33,095 bases of DNA. Origin: Planctomycetota bacterium (GTDB lineage Bacteria > Planctomycetota > UBA1135 > UBA2386). Shown here in pieces: positions 1 to 10,300 of this stretch. Under the pieces are notes generated by a model that saw only the letters and a program-made list of their open reading frames with translations, was not told the origin of the DNA and did no database searches. The first letter of the stretch is position 1. Each line of letters begins with the position of its first letter. The translations under genes and the position numbers were made by a program. The stretch lies in NCBI GenBank assembly GCA_016795295.1, contig JAEUHP010000016.1, forward strand, positions 1-33,095, written 5' to 3'.

Positions 1-420
1 GAGGCCCAGGAGTGCGCCGGCGATGCCACGGCGGGTGCGCACGGCGACGGCAGTGGCGGTGGCCACGGCGGCGAGCAGCCAGCAGAGCCAGTTCTGCCGT
101 TCGGCGATGCCGGTCCAGGCTTCGCCGTGCAGGGCGATCGCAGGGGCCGACGGACGGCCCAGCAGGCAGCCCGCGGTGGCGTGGCCCATCTCGTGGGGCA
201 AGGCACTGAGCAGCCAGGCGAAGTTGGCCGGCAGCCAGGGCTGTAGCAGCCAGGCGGCTGCGAGGCCGAAGACCAACCATGGCCATGCCGCGGTGGCCGG
301 CGGTTCGGGGTTGGGCTCGTCTGGCGCCAGGCGGTGCGCCGGCACGCCGAGTACGCGCCGGGCTGTGGGCGGCACGGGCTCGGTCCTGGTTCCGAACGGC
401 GGTGGCGGCGCGAGCGGCAT
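1..420 (-). CDS. Partial membrane protein with HExxH motif, M50-like metallopeptidase family
   Basis: The reading frame is open from an ATG at 418-420 to the left edge, giving the first 140 residues; the C-terminus is outside the window. After a proline-rich N-terminal stretch of about 55 residues comes a hydrophobic segment (PWLVFGLAAAWLL) and then ALPHEMGHATAGCLLGRP around residues 71-88. HEMGH is the HExxH zinc-binding and catalytic motif, set in a hydrophobic helix with a small-residue/LLG continuation, as in intramembrane site-2 proteases (M50) and M50B-like proteins. Another hydrophobic segment (NWLCWLLAAVATATAVAV) follows. The second-half metal ligand motif of M50 enzymes would lie beyond the edge, so activity cannot be judged. 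It is divergent from RNase HI with 106 bases between the starts. The start is chosen as the only ATG after the upstream in-frame stop at 514-516. An uncharacterised zinc membrane protein is the alternative. Confidence 0.72.
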   Translation of the reverse strand, partial: MPLAPPPPFGTRTEPVPPTARRVLGVPAHRLAPDEPNPEPPATAAWPWLVFGLAAAWLLQPWLPANFAWLLSALPHEMGHATAGCLLGRPSAPAIALHGEAWTGIAERQNWLCWLLAAVATATAVAVRTRRGIAGALLGL

Positions 421-491
421 GAGCAGGCATCGGCGCTGTGGCGGATGCGGCTGGAGCGCCGCGGCCGCGGCGCGCGCATTCGCCCTACTGG

Positions 492-520
492 TTGCAAGGG
501 CTCGGCGGTCCGGCTACTCC
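492..520 (+). promoter_or_regulatory. Putative sigma-70-type promoter of rnhA, leaderless arrangement
   Basis: TTGCAA (492-497) is followed after exactly 17 bases by TACTCC (515-520). The expected transcription start, about seven bases after the -10 box, falls on the GTG at 527, so the transcript would be leaderless. The -10 match is modest; the call leans on spacing and on the same TTGC-17 layout at other genes here. Confidence 0.4.
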
Positions 521-526
521 GGGTCT

Positions 527-1000
<474 letters not shown>

Positions 1001-1003
<3 letters not shown>

Positions 1004-1035
1004 GAGGCCGAGAAGAAGTCCTGTACGGCCTCTCA
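1001..1035. terminator. Hairpin at the convergent ends of rnhA and the secreted-protein gene
   Basis: TGAGAGGCCG (1001-1010, including the rnhA stop) pairs perfectly with CGGCCTCTCA (1026-1035) around a 15-base loop. A further copy of CGGCCTCTCA lies at 1067-1076 and contains the stop of the opposing gene, so an alternative pairing exists. No U-tract follows on either strand. Confidence 0.55.
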
Positions 1036-1073
1036 GAGTGCCGCTTGGCGACCGCCTTCGCGGCCGCGGCCTC

Positions 1074-2801
1074 TCAGTTGCCGACGGTCAGGGTCAGGCC
1101 GTTCGACGACAACACGCCGATGCTGTTCGCGCCCGGCGACAGCGTCAGTGCCTGGGCCTGGATCACCAGCCCGAGGAACGCGGTGTTGTTCGGCAGCGTC
1201 ATCGCGAACGGGGCCGGGTTCTGTGCCAGCGGCACGAACAGGGTCGCATCCAGCGAGACGTGCTGGCGGCAGCCTTGCATGCCGAGGCCGGACAGGTCGA
1301 TGCCGTTGAGATACTGGGTCAGGCCGAGCCCCATCACGCCGAACAGCGAGTTCGCGGGGTAGCTGCCGATCTCCATGGTGAACGTGCCGCCGATCTGTGG
1401 CCGCGCACCGATCTGCGGATCGAGGGCCAGGGGCGCGCCGCCCGTGCCCATGGTGAACGGCAGTGCCGCCGAGAAGTCCAGCGAGCCCGGGTCGATGGCG
1501 CCATTGCCCTGCGAGAAGCCGACCAGGCAGTCGTGGGTTGCGTTGGCCACGCTGCCCCACGACAGCCGGAAGCTGCCGTCGCTGCGCAGAGTGATCTGCG
1601 CGGTGTTGGCGCCCTGGTTGAAGTACTCGGGCACGTTGGCCCAGGTGATGTGCACTTCGGTGCCGTTCGGGTCGACGTCGAAGTAGATGTTGCCGCCGCT
1701 GTTCGGGTTCAGATCCTGCCACAGGGCTGCGATGCTCGGGCCATCGTTCACGAACAGGGTCGGGTCGCCGAAGCAGCAGCGCGGGTCGAAGTTGCCGGTC
1801 GACAGCCACAGGAAGCCGTTGCTGCTGATGTCGATCTGGTTGGTCGAGCCGCCCGGGAAGTTGAACTGGAACGGCAGCGTGTACGGCCCGGAGACCGTGT
1901 CGTCACCGGCGGGCACGATGTTGCTGTAGCCGGTGAAGAAGCCGGTGCTCGGCACCGCGACGTAGCCCGAGGTGCTGTTGCCGAGGAAGTCGATGGCCGT
2001 GTTGGACAGGTCGATCAGGTTCTGCGCGTCGAACAGTTCGTAGACCACTGCTGGCTGTGGACAGCCGCGACCGAACTTGCTGACGCGACCGAGACCGCAG
2101 CTCGGTCGGTCGAGCACGATGTAGCCGCCCAGGCCCGAGGGGATGAACTCGTAGCTGAAGCCGGCGAGATCGAAGGCCTGGAACTGCTCTTCGAAGATCG
2201 TCGGGTTCGCGCCGCTCAGGTAGGGGGTGGTGCTGGTGACCGTGGAGAAGTCGATGCTGTTGGCCGTGGCGTTGTTGCCCTCGGTCACGCCGACCAGCAC
2301 GGTGTGCCAGGCGTTGCTGACGTTGCCGTCGTACAGGATGGTGAAGGAGCCGTTGTCGAACAGCTGCAGCTGCACCGTGAACGGCACGTTGCCGGCGTAC
2401 TCCGGCACCTGGTCCCAGGTGATCACCGCGCGAGCCGGTACGCCCGGCCCGGCCGGGAAGGTGTTGAAGAACACCCCGTTGCCGCCCGGGGGATAGAGGT
2501 CCATCCAGACCGGCGCGATGCGCGGCAACCCGGTCACGAACGCAAACTGGTCGCCGTTGCAGCAGCCGCTGTCGGCGCTGGCAGCGAGCCAGATGAAGCC
2601 GTTGCTGCTCACGCTGATGTCCGTCACCGGAACATTGCCGGGGCCGGGGAACGTGAAACCGAGCGGCAGGCTCTGGGCGACGGCGTCGTCGCCAAGACCG
2701 AGATTGCTGCCGAGGTTGGTCTCGAAGCACGGCGCTTGGGCCGCGAGCGAGGTGGCCAGGGAGGCGGCGAGCAGCGCCGCGTGAGAGAGGATTCGAGTCA
2801 T
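1074..2801 (-). CDS. Secreted protein with two internal repeats and planctomycete-type C-terminal module
   Basis: Function unknown. The 575-residue product starts with a clear signal peptide (MTRILSHAALLAASLATSLA, cleavage probably just after SLAA), which fixes the start at 2801 although the frame is open further upstream. Two homologous beta-rich repeats follow, about 260 residues apart. Each has an SSNGF[IL]WL strand (residues 65-72 and about 326-333), then a CCxGD motif, a 'W.DL.P..G' segment and a 'W..VPEY' segment. The pattern is reminiscent of nidogen-like extracellular beta domains, but I would not assign that family without a profile search. The last 65 or so residues, ending SIGVLSSNGLTLTVGN, resemble a C-terminal module I associate with exported planctomycete proteins. 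Cysteine pairs in both repeats suggest disulfides, hence an extracytoplasmic location. It is divergent from the HutD-like gene and convergent with rnhA. Confidence 0.82.
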   Translation of the reverse strand: MTRILSHAALLAASLATSLAAQAPCFETNLGSNLGLGDDAVAQSLPLGFTFPGPGNVPVTDISVSSNGFIWLAASADSGCCNGDQFAFVTGLPRIAPVWMDLYPPGGNGVFFNTFPAGPGVPARAVITWDQVPEYAGNVPFTVQLQLFDNGSFTILYDGNVSNAWHTVLVGVTEGNNATANSIDFSTVTSTTPYLSGANPTIFEEQFQAFDLAGFSYEFIPSGLGGYIVLDRPSCGLGRVSKFGRGCPQPAVVYELFDAQNLIDLSNTAIDFLGNSTSGYVAVPSTGFFTGYSNIVPAGDDTVSGPYTLPFQFNFPGGSTNQIDISSNGFLWLSTGNFDPRCCFGDPTLFVNDGPSIAALWQDLNPNSGGNIYFDVDPNGTEVHITWANVPEYFNQGANTAQITLRSDGSFRLSWGSVANATHDCLVGFSQGNGAIDPGSLDFSAALPFTMGTGGAPLALDPQIGARPQIGGTFTMEIGSYPANSLFGVMGLGLTQYLNGIDLSGLGMQGCRQHVSLDATLFVPLAQNPAPFAMTLPNNTAFLGLVIQAQALTLSPGANSIGVLSSNGLTLTVGN

Positions 2802-2936
2802 GGGAGAGATGGCGGGGCGAATGGGGCCTGCACCGCCGTGCGGCAGTGTCGGGCTGGGCGAACAACGCGCAAGGTGGCTGTGTGTCCACCGGTGTGTCGT
2901 TTTGGTCTGCTGGGCAGTACGGTGGAGCGACGAGCC

Positions 2937-3524
2937 ATGACGCATCCACGCCTACGCTGGTTGCCCCGCGCTGCCCAACGCGAACAGCCGTGGACCAACG
3001 GTGGTGGGCGCACGCGTGAAGTCGCCATCGCACCGGCCGGCGCGACCCTGGCTGCGGGTTGCCGTTGGCGCGTCAGTTGTGCCGAAGTCGCCAGCGACGG
3101 CCCGTTCTCGGTGTTGCCAGGCATGGACCGGTCGCTGTGGTTGCTGGCCGGTGCGGGATGCGAACTGGAACTGGGGGACCAGACGGTGCGCTTGGACCGT
3201 CGTTGGCAGCGCGTGGACTTCGCCGGCGAGCGGCAGGTGGCGGCGCGGCTGCTCGACGGCCCCGTGCAGGATCTGAACGTGATGGTCGAGCGCGCGAGCA
3301 CGCGGGTGGCGGCGGCGTTGCTGCATCTCGCCCCGGGCACTGGGCTGCAGCTGCCGGGGGATGGCGAGGAGCAGCTGCTGTTGCTGCTGGCCGGCGGCGC
3401 AGCGGTGCACGGCGGTTGGCTGGAGCCCGGGGATGCCGTGCTCTGGACTGGCACGACGCCGGTGTTGGTGGGGGCGGGCTTGGTCCCCAGCGTGTTGCTG
3501 CTGGCGTCGTTCGCGCCGCGTTGA
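2937..3524 (+). CDS. HutD/Ves family protein (cupin fold)
   Basis: The 195-residue protein carries the HutD/Ves signatures: PWTNGGGRTREVA (18-30), a WRVSCAEV...DGPFSVLPGMDRSLWLLAGAG block, a DFAGERQVAARLLDGPVQDLN block and a MVERAS segment. Family length is about 180-200 residues, so it looks complete. HutD proteins are double-stranded beta-helix cupins associated with histidine utilisation in proteobacteria; Ves in E. coli is a cold- and stress-linked relative. Biochemical function is not established. No hut genes are next to it, so a role in histidine catabolism cannot be inferred from context. The ATG at 2937 starts the homology directly; a long in-frame extension upstream overlaps the neighbouring secreted-protein gene and is a shadow of it. 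Cytoplasmic; no signal peptide. Confidence 0.85.
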   Translation: MTHPRLRWLPRAAQREQPWTNGGGRTREVAIAPAGATLAAGCRWRVSCAEVASDGPFSVLPGMDRSLWLLAGAGCELELGDQTVRLDRRWQRVDFAGERQVAARLLDGPVQDLNVMVERASTRVAAALLHLAPGTGLQLPGDGEEQLLLLLAGGAAVHGGWLEPGDAVLWTGTTPVLVGAGLVPSVLLLASFAPR

Positions 3525-3569
3525 GGCGGGTGGCCCACGCAACGCGGTCCGCTGGTCCTGGCACCCGCC
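3525..3569. terminator. Possible hairpin between convergent HutD-like and DUF3857 genes
   Basis: GGCGGGTG (3525-3532) directly after the HutD-like stop pairs with CACCCGCC (3562-3569). The 29-base loop is long and there is no U-tract, so this is a weak call, supported mainly by its place between two gene ends. Confidence 0.3.
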
Positions 3570-3585
3570 GGTGGATCTCCAGAGC

Positions 3586-6500
3586 TCAGCGGGCCACGGG
3601 GCGGCAGCGCAGCGTCAACTGGTCCAGGCGGTCGGCGCGGCCCAGTGCGCGCAGCCAGTCGCCGAAGTCGCGCGGCGCCAGCGCGGTCGGTTGGACCTGC
3701 ACCGAGCGGCGAACCACCATGGCACGACCGTCGGCATGGAACTGCAGGTCGACGCGCAGCCCGCCAAGGCTGACGTGCACCGGTTCCGGCACGGCCGCGA
3801 ACTCGAAGGCGTCGCCGGGTTCGACGCGGATCGTGAACTCGGTGTAGACGTCGGCGGGCAGGTGGAACGGCAGTTTGCGCTCCCCGCGGTCGCCGAGGCC
3901 GGCCACCAGTTTGCCCGGTGGCAGTGGCAGCGGGAGCAACAGGTGCTCGCCGTCGCGCTGGCCGGCGCTGCGGCGGGCGCGCACGCGCAGGCGGAACGGC
4001 CCGGTCGGTTCGCTGGTCAATTCCGCCTGCTGCACGCGCCAGCCACTCAGTGCCTGCGCCGCGATCTGCCGCGCCGCCAGCTTCTGCACGTCTTGTTTCT
4101 GTTGGCGCAGTTGTTCGGCGAGCCCGTAGCCCATCACGTCCCCGACTTCGAGTTCGAGCTGCAACTGCAGGTCGTTGCCGACCACGGTCGCCGTGCCCTG
4201 GCCGAAGGTCGTGTTGGTCGCGACGGAACCGACCGGCAGGGCCACCAACTCGGTGCGTTCGTCGTGCAGAACCAGGGCCGTGCTGCCGCTGCGGTTGGCC
4301 GGCACGGCGCCGAGGGGCCAGTGGCGCGGCGTGTCGCTGAACACGAACACTGGGCCACCCGGCAGCTGCACGCGCATGCCGAGCGTGTCCAGGGTGTCGC
4401 CCGATGCGAACACCACGGGGTCGCCGTCGTCGAATTCGGGGCGATGGTCGCGGCACGCGAACGGCGCCACCTCGAGATCGCCCGCCTGCAGCAGGGCCGC
4501 CAGCGCCAGGAACCGGTCGCCCTTCTTGCGCAGCAAGGCTTCGGTTGCCGAGTCGCCCTGGCCTGCCTCCAGCTCACGTTGCACGTACTCGTTCGCTGCA
4601 GCGAGCCGCGCCGCGGGATCGGTCTTGCCCGCGAACAGCCGTTCGGCCAGCTCCCGTACCGGCGCCAGAGGCTTGCTGCGCCACCAGAAGGCGTGGCGCA
4701 TGCGGCGCAGGTGCCCGAACGGCGCGGCGTCTTCGCCGAACTCGGCGAACGGCACCAAGGCGCCGGTGGCCAGGGTGAATCGCTCCTGCGGCAGTCGGTC
4801 CTGGTCGGTGACGGTGAACACCGTGGCGGTGCGCTCGCCGGACAACGTCACTTCGTGGTCCGCGGCCGGCAGGTCGCGGCCGCGCAGTTCGCCGCGGTGT
4901 TTGGGCGGCAGGATCAGCACCAGCTCGCTGCGTGCGAGCGGGGCGTCGTCGCTGCGGAACAGGTGCCGGTCGATCTGCAGCGGCTCGGGGCCTGGTGCGT
5001 CGACGCGGGTGCGGTAGCGGAGTTCCACGAACGTGCCCGGCGCGAGCCGCGCCATCGCGTACTCGCCTTCGACCTTGGGCGGCACGCTCTCGATGCCGTC
5101 GCTCGTGACCGAGCGCACCAGCAGGACTTCGTCGTCTTCGCTGGAAGTGCTGAGCGTGCGGAACGCATCGACACCGGACTGGTCGTTGATGCGGTGCAGT
5201 TGGTGCACTTCGACCAGCACGCTGCCGCTCTGCGCCACCTCGACGATGCGCTGGTCGAGCAACAGTGTGCTCGGCGCCGTGCTGTCGCGGTCGGTCGCGG
5301 TGAAGCGGTTGCGCAGGGCGGTGCCGTCGTGTTGGAACATGCCGAAGTCGGCGCCCGGAGTGGCGCAGCCGCCGTGGGCCGCGAGTGCGCGTTCGACGCG
5401 CGGCTGGTCCGGGTCCAGGCTCAGGCTGTGGCGCCAACTCAGGACCGCCAAGTCGGGCAGTTCGAGTTGCAGGCACACCAAGGCCGTGTAGTTGGCGATC
5501 CGGGCATCGGTTTCGCCGTGGGCCAGCAGCGCCGCCACGACCGTGCGAGCAGCGGCGGCGTCGCGGGCGCGCCAGGCGAGGTGCAGTTCGTGCTGCAGGC
5601 GGGCCTGGGTCGGCGGGCGGCTGGCGTCCAGCGGCCTTGGCGCGTCGCGATCCAGCAGTTCGCGGGCCGCGGCCAGCTCGCCGAGATCGGCGAGCCGCCG
5701 CAACAGACCGCCGTAACGACCGCTGCCGGCATGCAGCGCTGCGGCCGCGCGGCGGTGTTCGAGGCCCAGGCGCACTTGGCCGGCGCGCTCGGCGCGTTCG
5801 GCGAGCGCGTCGAGTGGCTGCGGGTCGCGTGGGCAGGCCTGCCGCCAAGCCAGCAACAGGGGCTCGATCTCGGCGTCGAACGACAGGCGGCGCAACAGGG
5901 CGAGGCGCCGCTCGAACGTGGCCGGGCCCGGAGCCGGGTGGTCGGCGAGCAGGCGCAGCGCGTCTTCGCGGCGATCCTGCTGTTCGAGCAAGCGGGCTTT
6001 GGCCATGCGGGCGTGGTGGTGCTGCGGCAGCAGGCGGTCGACGGCACCTTCCGCCAGGGCCCGCGCGCGGGCGGTCTTCAGTTCGTCCGGCAGGTCCACG
6101 TCGGCGATGGCCACGGCCAGCGCCAGCCGTTCGGCGGCCTCGGTGGGCGGCGCCGCCTCCAGTTCCTGGGCGAACTGCAGTGCCAGTTCTCCTTCGTTGT
6201 GACGCAGCGCCTGGTAGAGGGCCGCGAGGCGCACGGCGGGTGGGGCATCCGCTTGCTGCGCCGCCTCGGCCAGCAGCTGCAGGGCAGTGGCGAAGGCCGG
6301 CCCTTCGGCGGTGGCTCGCGTGGCGGGTGGGATGGCGCGCCCGGCCGGCAGCTCGGTGCAGCCGGCCAGCGGCTGGCCCAGCGCGTCGAGCCAGCGCAGT
6401 CCGGCCGTGTGCAGGTCGTTGTCGGCGGTCTTCAGCACCGCGAAGTGCTCGCCAGCGGGCAGGCGCACGGGCACGTAGGTGCGCGTCGGCACGGCCCGGC

Positions 6501-7305
6501 GCCACGGTTCGGCGCGCGCCACTTCGGTGCCGTCGACGAACAGTTGCCAACTGCCGCGGCACTCGAGTTCGAGGTGCCCTGTGCAGTCGGCAGCGACCGC
6601 GAACCGCACCATGCCGTAGTAGGTGCCGGGCGCGGTGTGCCGCGGGTCCGCGAAGTCGACCAAGCGTGACGACGGTTTGCGCTGGACCACGCGGGCGCGC
6701 ACCGGCCCGGTGCGCCCGGCCAGCTCCGCGTCCGGCAGAGGGAACTCCAGCTCGGGCCCGAACACCACGCCTACCGTGTCGTCGCCGTCGTCGCCGAACG
6801 GGCCGACGCACAGCCACTCCCGGGCGTGATCCGGATAGGGACCGGGCCACGCGTCCGGTGCGGCAGGGCCGTCGACGGCGGTGGTGAACACCCAGGCGAG
6901 TTCGCGCAAGCGCAGCGCCGCGAGGCCGTGCCACCCACCCCGCGCCTGCGCTGCGGCCACCTGCTGGCGCAAGGCCGCGGGATCCTGCACTTCGCTGCTG
7001 CGGCGCACCGCGGCGGCGAGCGCCGCTTCGGCCAGGGGCGATCCGGCGCACTGGCCGGCGGTGTCGAGCAGGTCGCGCACGATGTGGTCCGGGTCGTCGG
7101 CGGCGGGTGCCAGGTGGCGGACCAGCGCCGCGGCACAGCGCTCGACGTCGCTGGCGATCTGGCGCTGTGGTGGCGCCGTGGTCGGGCTCTGGGCGGCCAC
7201 GGGCGCGGTCCACAGCAGCAACAGGCCGAGGGCCGACGGGACCGCAACCTGCACGAACGGGCTGCCGCGGCGGCTGCCGGCGGAAGGACGCAGTCGGGGG
7301 TTCAT
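3586..7305 (-). CDS. Exported DUF3857 protein with degenerate transglutaminase-like domain
   Basis: The 1239-residue product has a signal peptide (residues about 1-38, ending LLLLWTAPVAA). A 'WLCVGPFGDD' motif near 164 leads into a beta-sandwich resembling a PA14 or carbohydrate-binding module (LELECRGSWQLFVDGTEVA, about 205-270), then a helical TPR-like region rich in Ala/Leu/Arg (about 290-650), a DUF3857 domain (about 655-855) and a transglutaminase-like domain (about 860-1010) followed by a beta-rich tail. In the transglutaminase-like part the usual GDC active-site motif reads GDR (R931), and I find no N-H motif matching the catalytic histidine, so it is probably not an enzyme. The start ATG at 7303-7305 overlaps the upstream paralogue's stop by four bases (ATGA), so the two are translationally coupled. 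Likely periplasmic or surface-exposed. Substrate or partner unknown; a scaffold or regulatory partner for its paralogue is an inference. Confidence 0.83.
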   Translation of the reverse strand: MNPRLRPSAGSRRGSPFVQVAVPSALGLLLLWTAPVAAQSPTTAPPQRQIASDVERCAAALVRHLAPAADDPDHIVRDLLDTAGQCAGSPLAEAALAAAVRRSSEVQDPAALRQQVAAAQARGGWHGLAALRLRELAWVFTTAVDGPAAPDAWPGPYPDHAREWLCVGPFGDDGDDTVGVVFGPELEFPLPDAELAGRTGPVRARVVQRKPSSRLVDFADPRHTAPGTYYGMVRFAVAADCTGHLELECRGSWQLFVDGTEVARAEPWRRAVPTRTYVPVRLPAGEHFAVLKTADNDLHTAGLRWLDALGQPLAGCTELPAGRAIPPATRATAEGPAFATALQLLAEAAQQADAPPAVRLAALYQALRHNEGELALQFAQELEAAPPTEAAERLALAVAIADVDLPDELKTARARALAEGAVDRLLPQHHHARMAKARLLEQQDRREDALRLLADHPAPGPATFERRLALLRRLSFDAEIEPLLLAWRQACPRDPQPLDALAERAERAGQVRLGLEHRRAAAALHAGSGRYGGLLRRLADLGELAAARELLDRDAPRPLDASRPPTQARLQHELHLAWRARDAAAARTVVAALLAHGETDARIANYTALVCLQLELPDLAVLSWRHSLSLDPDQPRVERALAAHGGCATPGADFGMFQHDGTALRNRFTATDRDSTAPSTLLLDQRIVEVAQSGSVLVEVHQLHRINDQSGVDAFRTLSTSSEDDEVLLVRSVTSDGIESVPPKVEGEYAMARLAPGTFVELRYRTRVDAPGPEPLQIDRHLFRSDDAPLARSELVLILPPKHRGELRGRDLPAADHEVTLSGERTATVFTVTDQDRLPQERFTLATGALVPFAEFGEDAAPFGHLRRMRHAFWWRSKPLAPVRELAERLFAGKTDPAARLAAANEYVQRELEAGQGDSATEALLRKKGDRFLALAALLQAGDLEVAPFACRDHRPEFDDGDPVVFASGDTLDTLGMRVQLPGGPVFVFSDTPRHWPLGAVPANRSGSTALVLHDERTELVALPVGSVATNTTFGQGTATVVGNDLQLQLELEVGDVMGYGLAEQLRQQKQDVQKLAARQIAAQALSGWRVQQAELTSEPTGPFRLRVRARRSAGQRDGEHLLLPLPLPPGKLVAGLGDRGERKLPFHLPADVYTEFTIRVEPGDAFEFAAVPEPVHVSLGGLRVDLQFHADGRAMVVRRSVQVQPTALAPRDFGDWLRALGRADRLDQLTLRCRPVAR

Positions 7306-10300
7306 CGTGGGCTCTCCTGCAGCAGCAGCCATTGGCTGTCGGCGGTCTTGATCGAAGTGGTGAAGTCGCGGAACGCCGGATAGTCGGCTGGTTCGATGCG
7401 GGGTTGCAGCCAGTCCAGTTCGCGGGTGACCACCAGGTCGCCGCCCTGCACCTGCCACTGCATCGCGAAGCGACCGAAGGCGGTCTCCAGGCGCACGGCC
7501 TCCGGCAGAGTGCCAGCACGCCAACCTGCGGGCGGGCGGAAGCGCAGCACGCGGCGGGTGCTGCTCGGCACCCCGAGCAGCAGTGCCGTGTGGCGCTCTG
7601 GGTCGGCGGCGAGCGCCTGCAGGTCGCCTTCCTGCCACGTGCTCGGCAGTTGCCAGCGGCCGGCGCTGCGTTGGCCGACCTCGGCGACCTTGGCCGTGGC
7701 GCGCAGTTCGACCGGCACCGAGAGGTCGAGGCCGCCCTGGGTCGTCAGCTCCTGCACGGCCAGCTTGCCGATGCGGCGCACCAGTTGGCGTTCGACCAGT
7801 TCGCGGCTGCGCGCGGTTTCGGTCGCGAGCTGTTCGCGCCACGGCACCGCGGCGTTGCCGCGCGGGCGGGCCGTGAACTGCAAGTCGGCGCCACCGTCGG
7901 CACGCAGCTGCACGACGAACTCCTGGTCGTCGCAGTTCTGCGCCGGCGTGGCCCACGGCACCGTGCGCAGTTCGCCACCGTTGCCGTCGACCACCAGCAC
8001 TTCGGCGCCCTGGTCCATCTCCGGCAGGGTGTCGAGCGGGTGCCAGGTGGCGGTGCCGTCGAGGAAGCGTTCGGTGAGGCCGGGCTGCGCCGGGACGTAG
8101 GCGATGCAGTGGTTCCAGTGCTGGACCAGGGCCAACGCGAGGTCGTCGCGGCTGCGCGGTTGGTCGGCTTGGATCAGCACCGGCTTGGCGGTGATGCCGA
8201 GTTCGCGCAGCATCACGCACAGGAGCAGGGCCTTGTCCTTGCAGTCGCCGTGGCGGCGCGCGTGGATCACGGCCGTGCTGTACGGCTTGTAGCCGTGCAC
8301 GCCGAACTCCCAGGCTTCGTAGCGCACGTCGGTCGTGACGAAGCGGTAGATCGCGGCGAGCTGGGCTTCGCGGTCGCTGAGGCCCTCGGTGAGCGCGCGC
8401 ACCGTGGCGCGGATGTCGGCGTCGACCTCGAGCTGGTCCTGGATCAGGCGCCACCACCAGCTGGCGAACTGCTGCCAGTCGCGGTAGGTGGTCATGCGCA
8501 CCAGAGGATCGCGTTCCTTGCCGCCCGCGCGGCGCATTTCGACCTGATCGCGCGGCAGGGCCGTGAGCGACCAGGTGAAGCACAGGCTGCCGTCGGGCAA
8601 GGTGCTGCGGGTCGGCTCTGGCGCGCCGTTCGCGGCTTGCCAGCGGTACTCGCGGTTGGGGTCGGCGACCACCACCAGTTCGCTGCGCGCCACGGGGGAG
8701 CCGTCCGGGGCCGGGAACAGGTGCACGAGGCCGAAGTAGTCGCCGAAGAAGGTCGGCGCCAGGTCGTCGACACGGCCCTGCAGGTCGACCAGGTCGCCCG
8801 GGCGCAAGTCGGGCAGGCGCACCGAACCGCCGCGCAGTTCGGGTTGCAGGCGCGAGCCGTCGGCGCGCAGCACCGTGCACGCGAGCAGCCGCGCGCGTTG
8901 TTCGCGCGAGTAGTACTGCAGGCTGTAGTAGGCCAGGCGGCGGGCACCTTCCGGGCTCATCACGCGGACGATTTCGTGCACGTACTCGCTGGTCGTGCCA
9001 TTGCCGTGGGCGCGCACCACCCGCTGCCGCAGCAGCCAGTGCAGCGCGTCGTTGGCCGTGGCCGCATCCGCGGGCGGGCCCTGGTCGGCGCTCCGCACGG
9101 CGTCGCCGTCCAATTGCCACTGCGTGTAGAACGGCGCCGCCTCCGCGCTGCCCAGGGTCTGCAGGTAGTCGCGGTACCGCTCCTCGTCGCGCCGGTTCGG
9201 CTCGATCTCCAGCACCTGGGTCAGCAGCGGCAATTGGGCCGCTGCAGCGGTGGCCGGATCGTCGTGCAGCCGGCGCTGGGCGCGGCTCGCCAGCAGCAAC
9301 GCGTCGACGTCGTCGGGCTGGAGCAACAGCCAATCGTCGAGCAGCGCCAGCGCCGGCCGAACGTGTCCGGCGGCGAGTTCGAGTTCGACCAGCCGGTGGA
9401 GGACGGTCCGGCTGGCTGGGCGGGCCGCGAGCTGGGCGCGCGCGGCTGCGACCGCCGCCTCGCCTGCGCCGCCGCGCGCCAGTGCGTCGATGGCACGCAG
9501 CACCAGGTCTTCGGCGCGCGTGATGGCCAGCAGGCGGCGAGCCAGGTCTGCCGCCAGCCGGGGATCGCGGGAAGGGAACTCTTCCAGGCCGCGGGCCAAC
9601 AGGCTGCGGTGGGCGTCCGGGCGCACGGCCGCGCGGCGCAGTTCGTCGCGCATCAGGTCGTCGATGCCTTCGTCGCCGAGCGTGTGCTGGCGCAGGACGG
9701 CGGCGAAGGCGGCCCCGACGGCGCCGAGGTCGTTGCGGGCCAGCGCGGCGTCGGCCTGTTCGCGCGCCGTGCGCCACAGGTTCGAACGGTCGCGCAGCAG
9801 TTCGCCGAGCCGGACGCGGGCCAGCACGTGGTCGCCGGTGGCCACGGCGCGTTCCAAGGCCCGGCGCTGGTCGTTGTCGTCGCGATCCGCCGCACTGCGC
9901 CGCATCGGCGCCAAGCACGCGGCATGGACCAGATGGCTGGCAGCGAGTTCGGGCAAGGCCGCGGCGGCGGCCGCCGCCGCGCGCAGGTCGCGGCGGTCGA
10001 GGTCGCCATCGGCTTGGCGCTGCAGCCAGAGCCAGGCCAGACGCAGGCTGTCGGCGCCGCTGGTGTTGCCGATCGACCAGTGGCTGCGGCCGCCGAGCAG
10101 AGCCGGCGGCTCGGAGCTGGCGCGGGCCACCACGGGCGGCATCGCTGCGGCTGCGGTCAGGTCCGCGGGTTCGGCGCTGGTGGTCACACCCGGTAGTGGC
10201 TGGCCGTCGCGGCTGCGCAGGCGCAGGCAGGCGCGGAACTGCGGCCCTTCCTGATGGCACAGTTTGACCAGCAGCAGGTTGTGGCCTTTGCGCAACGGCA

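Noticed and set aside
2802..2945. An upstream in-frame start for the secreted two-repeat protein.
   Set aside because: The extra 48 residues are polar and would bury the signal peptide; starting at 2801 puts the signal peptide at the N-terminus.
3361..6669. A very long plus-strand open frame opposite the DUF3857 gene.
   Set aside because: Long antisense frames are expected at this G+C content. It has no recognisable domain and lies opposite a well-supported gene.
7107..10196. A 1029-codon plus-strand open frame opposite the second DUF3857 gene.
   Set aside because: No family signature and biased composition; the minus strand carries a complete transglutaminase catalytic triad and signal peptide.
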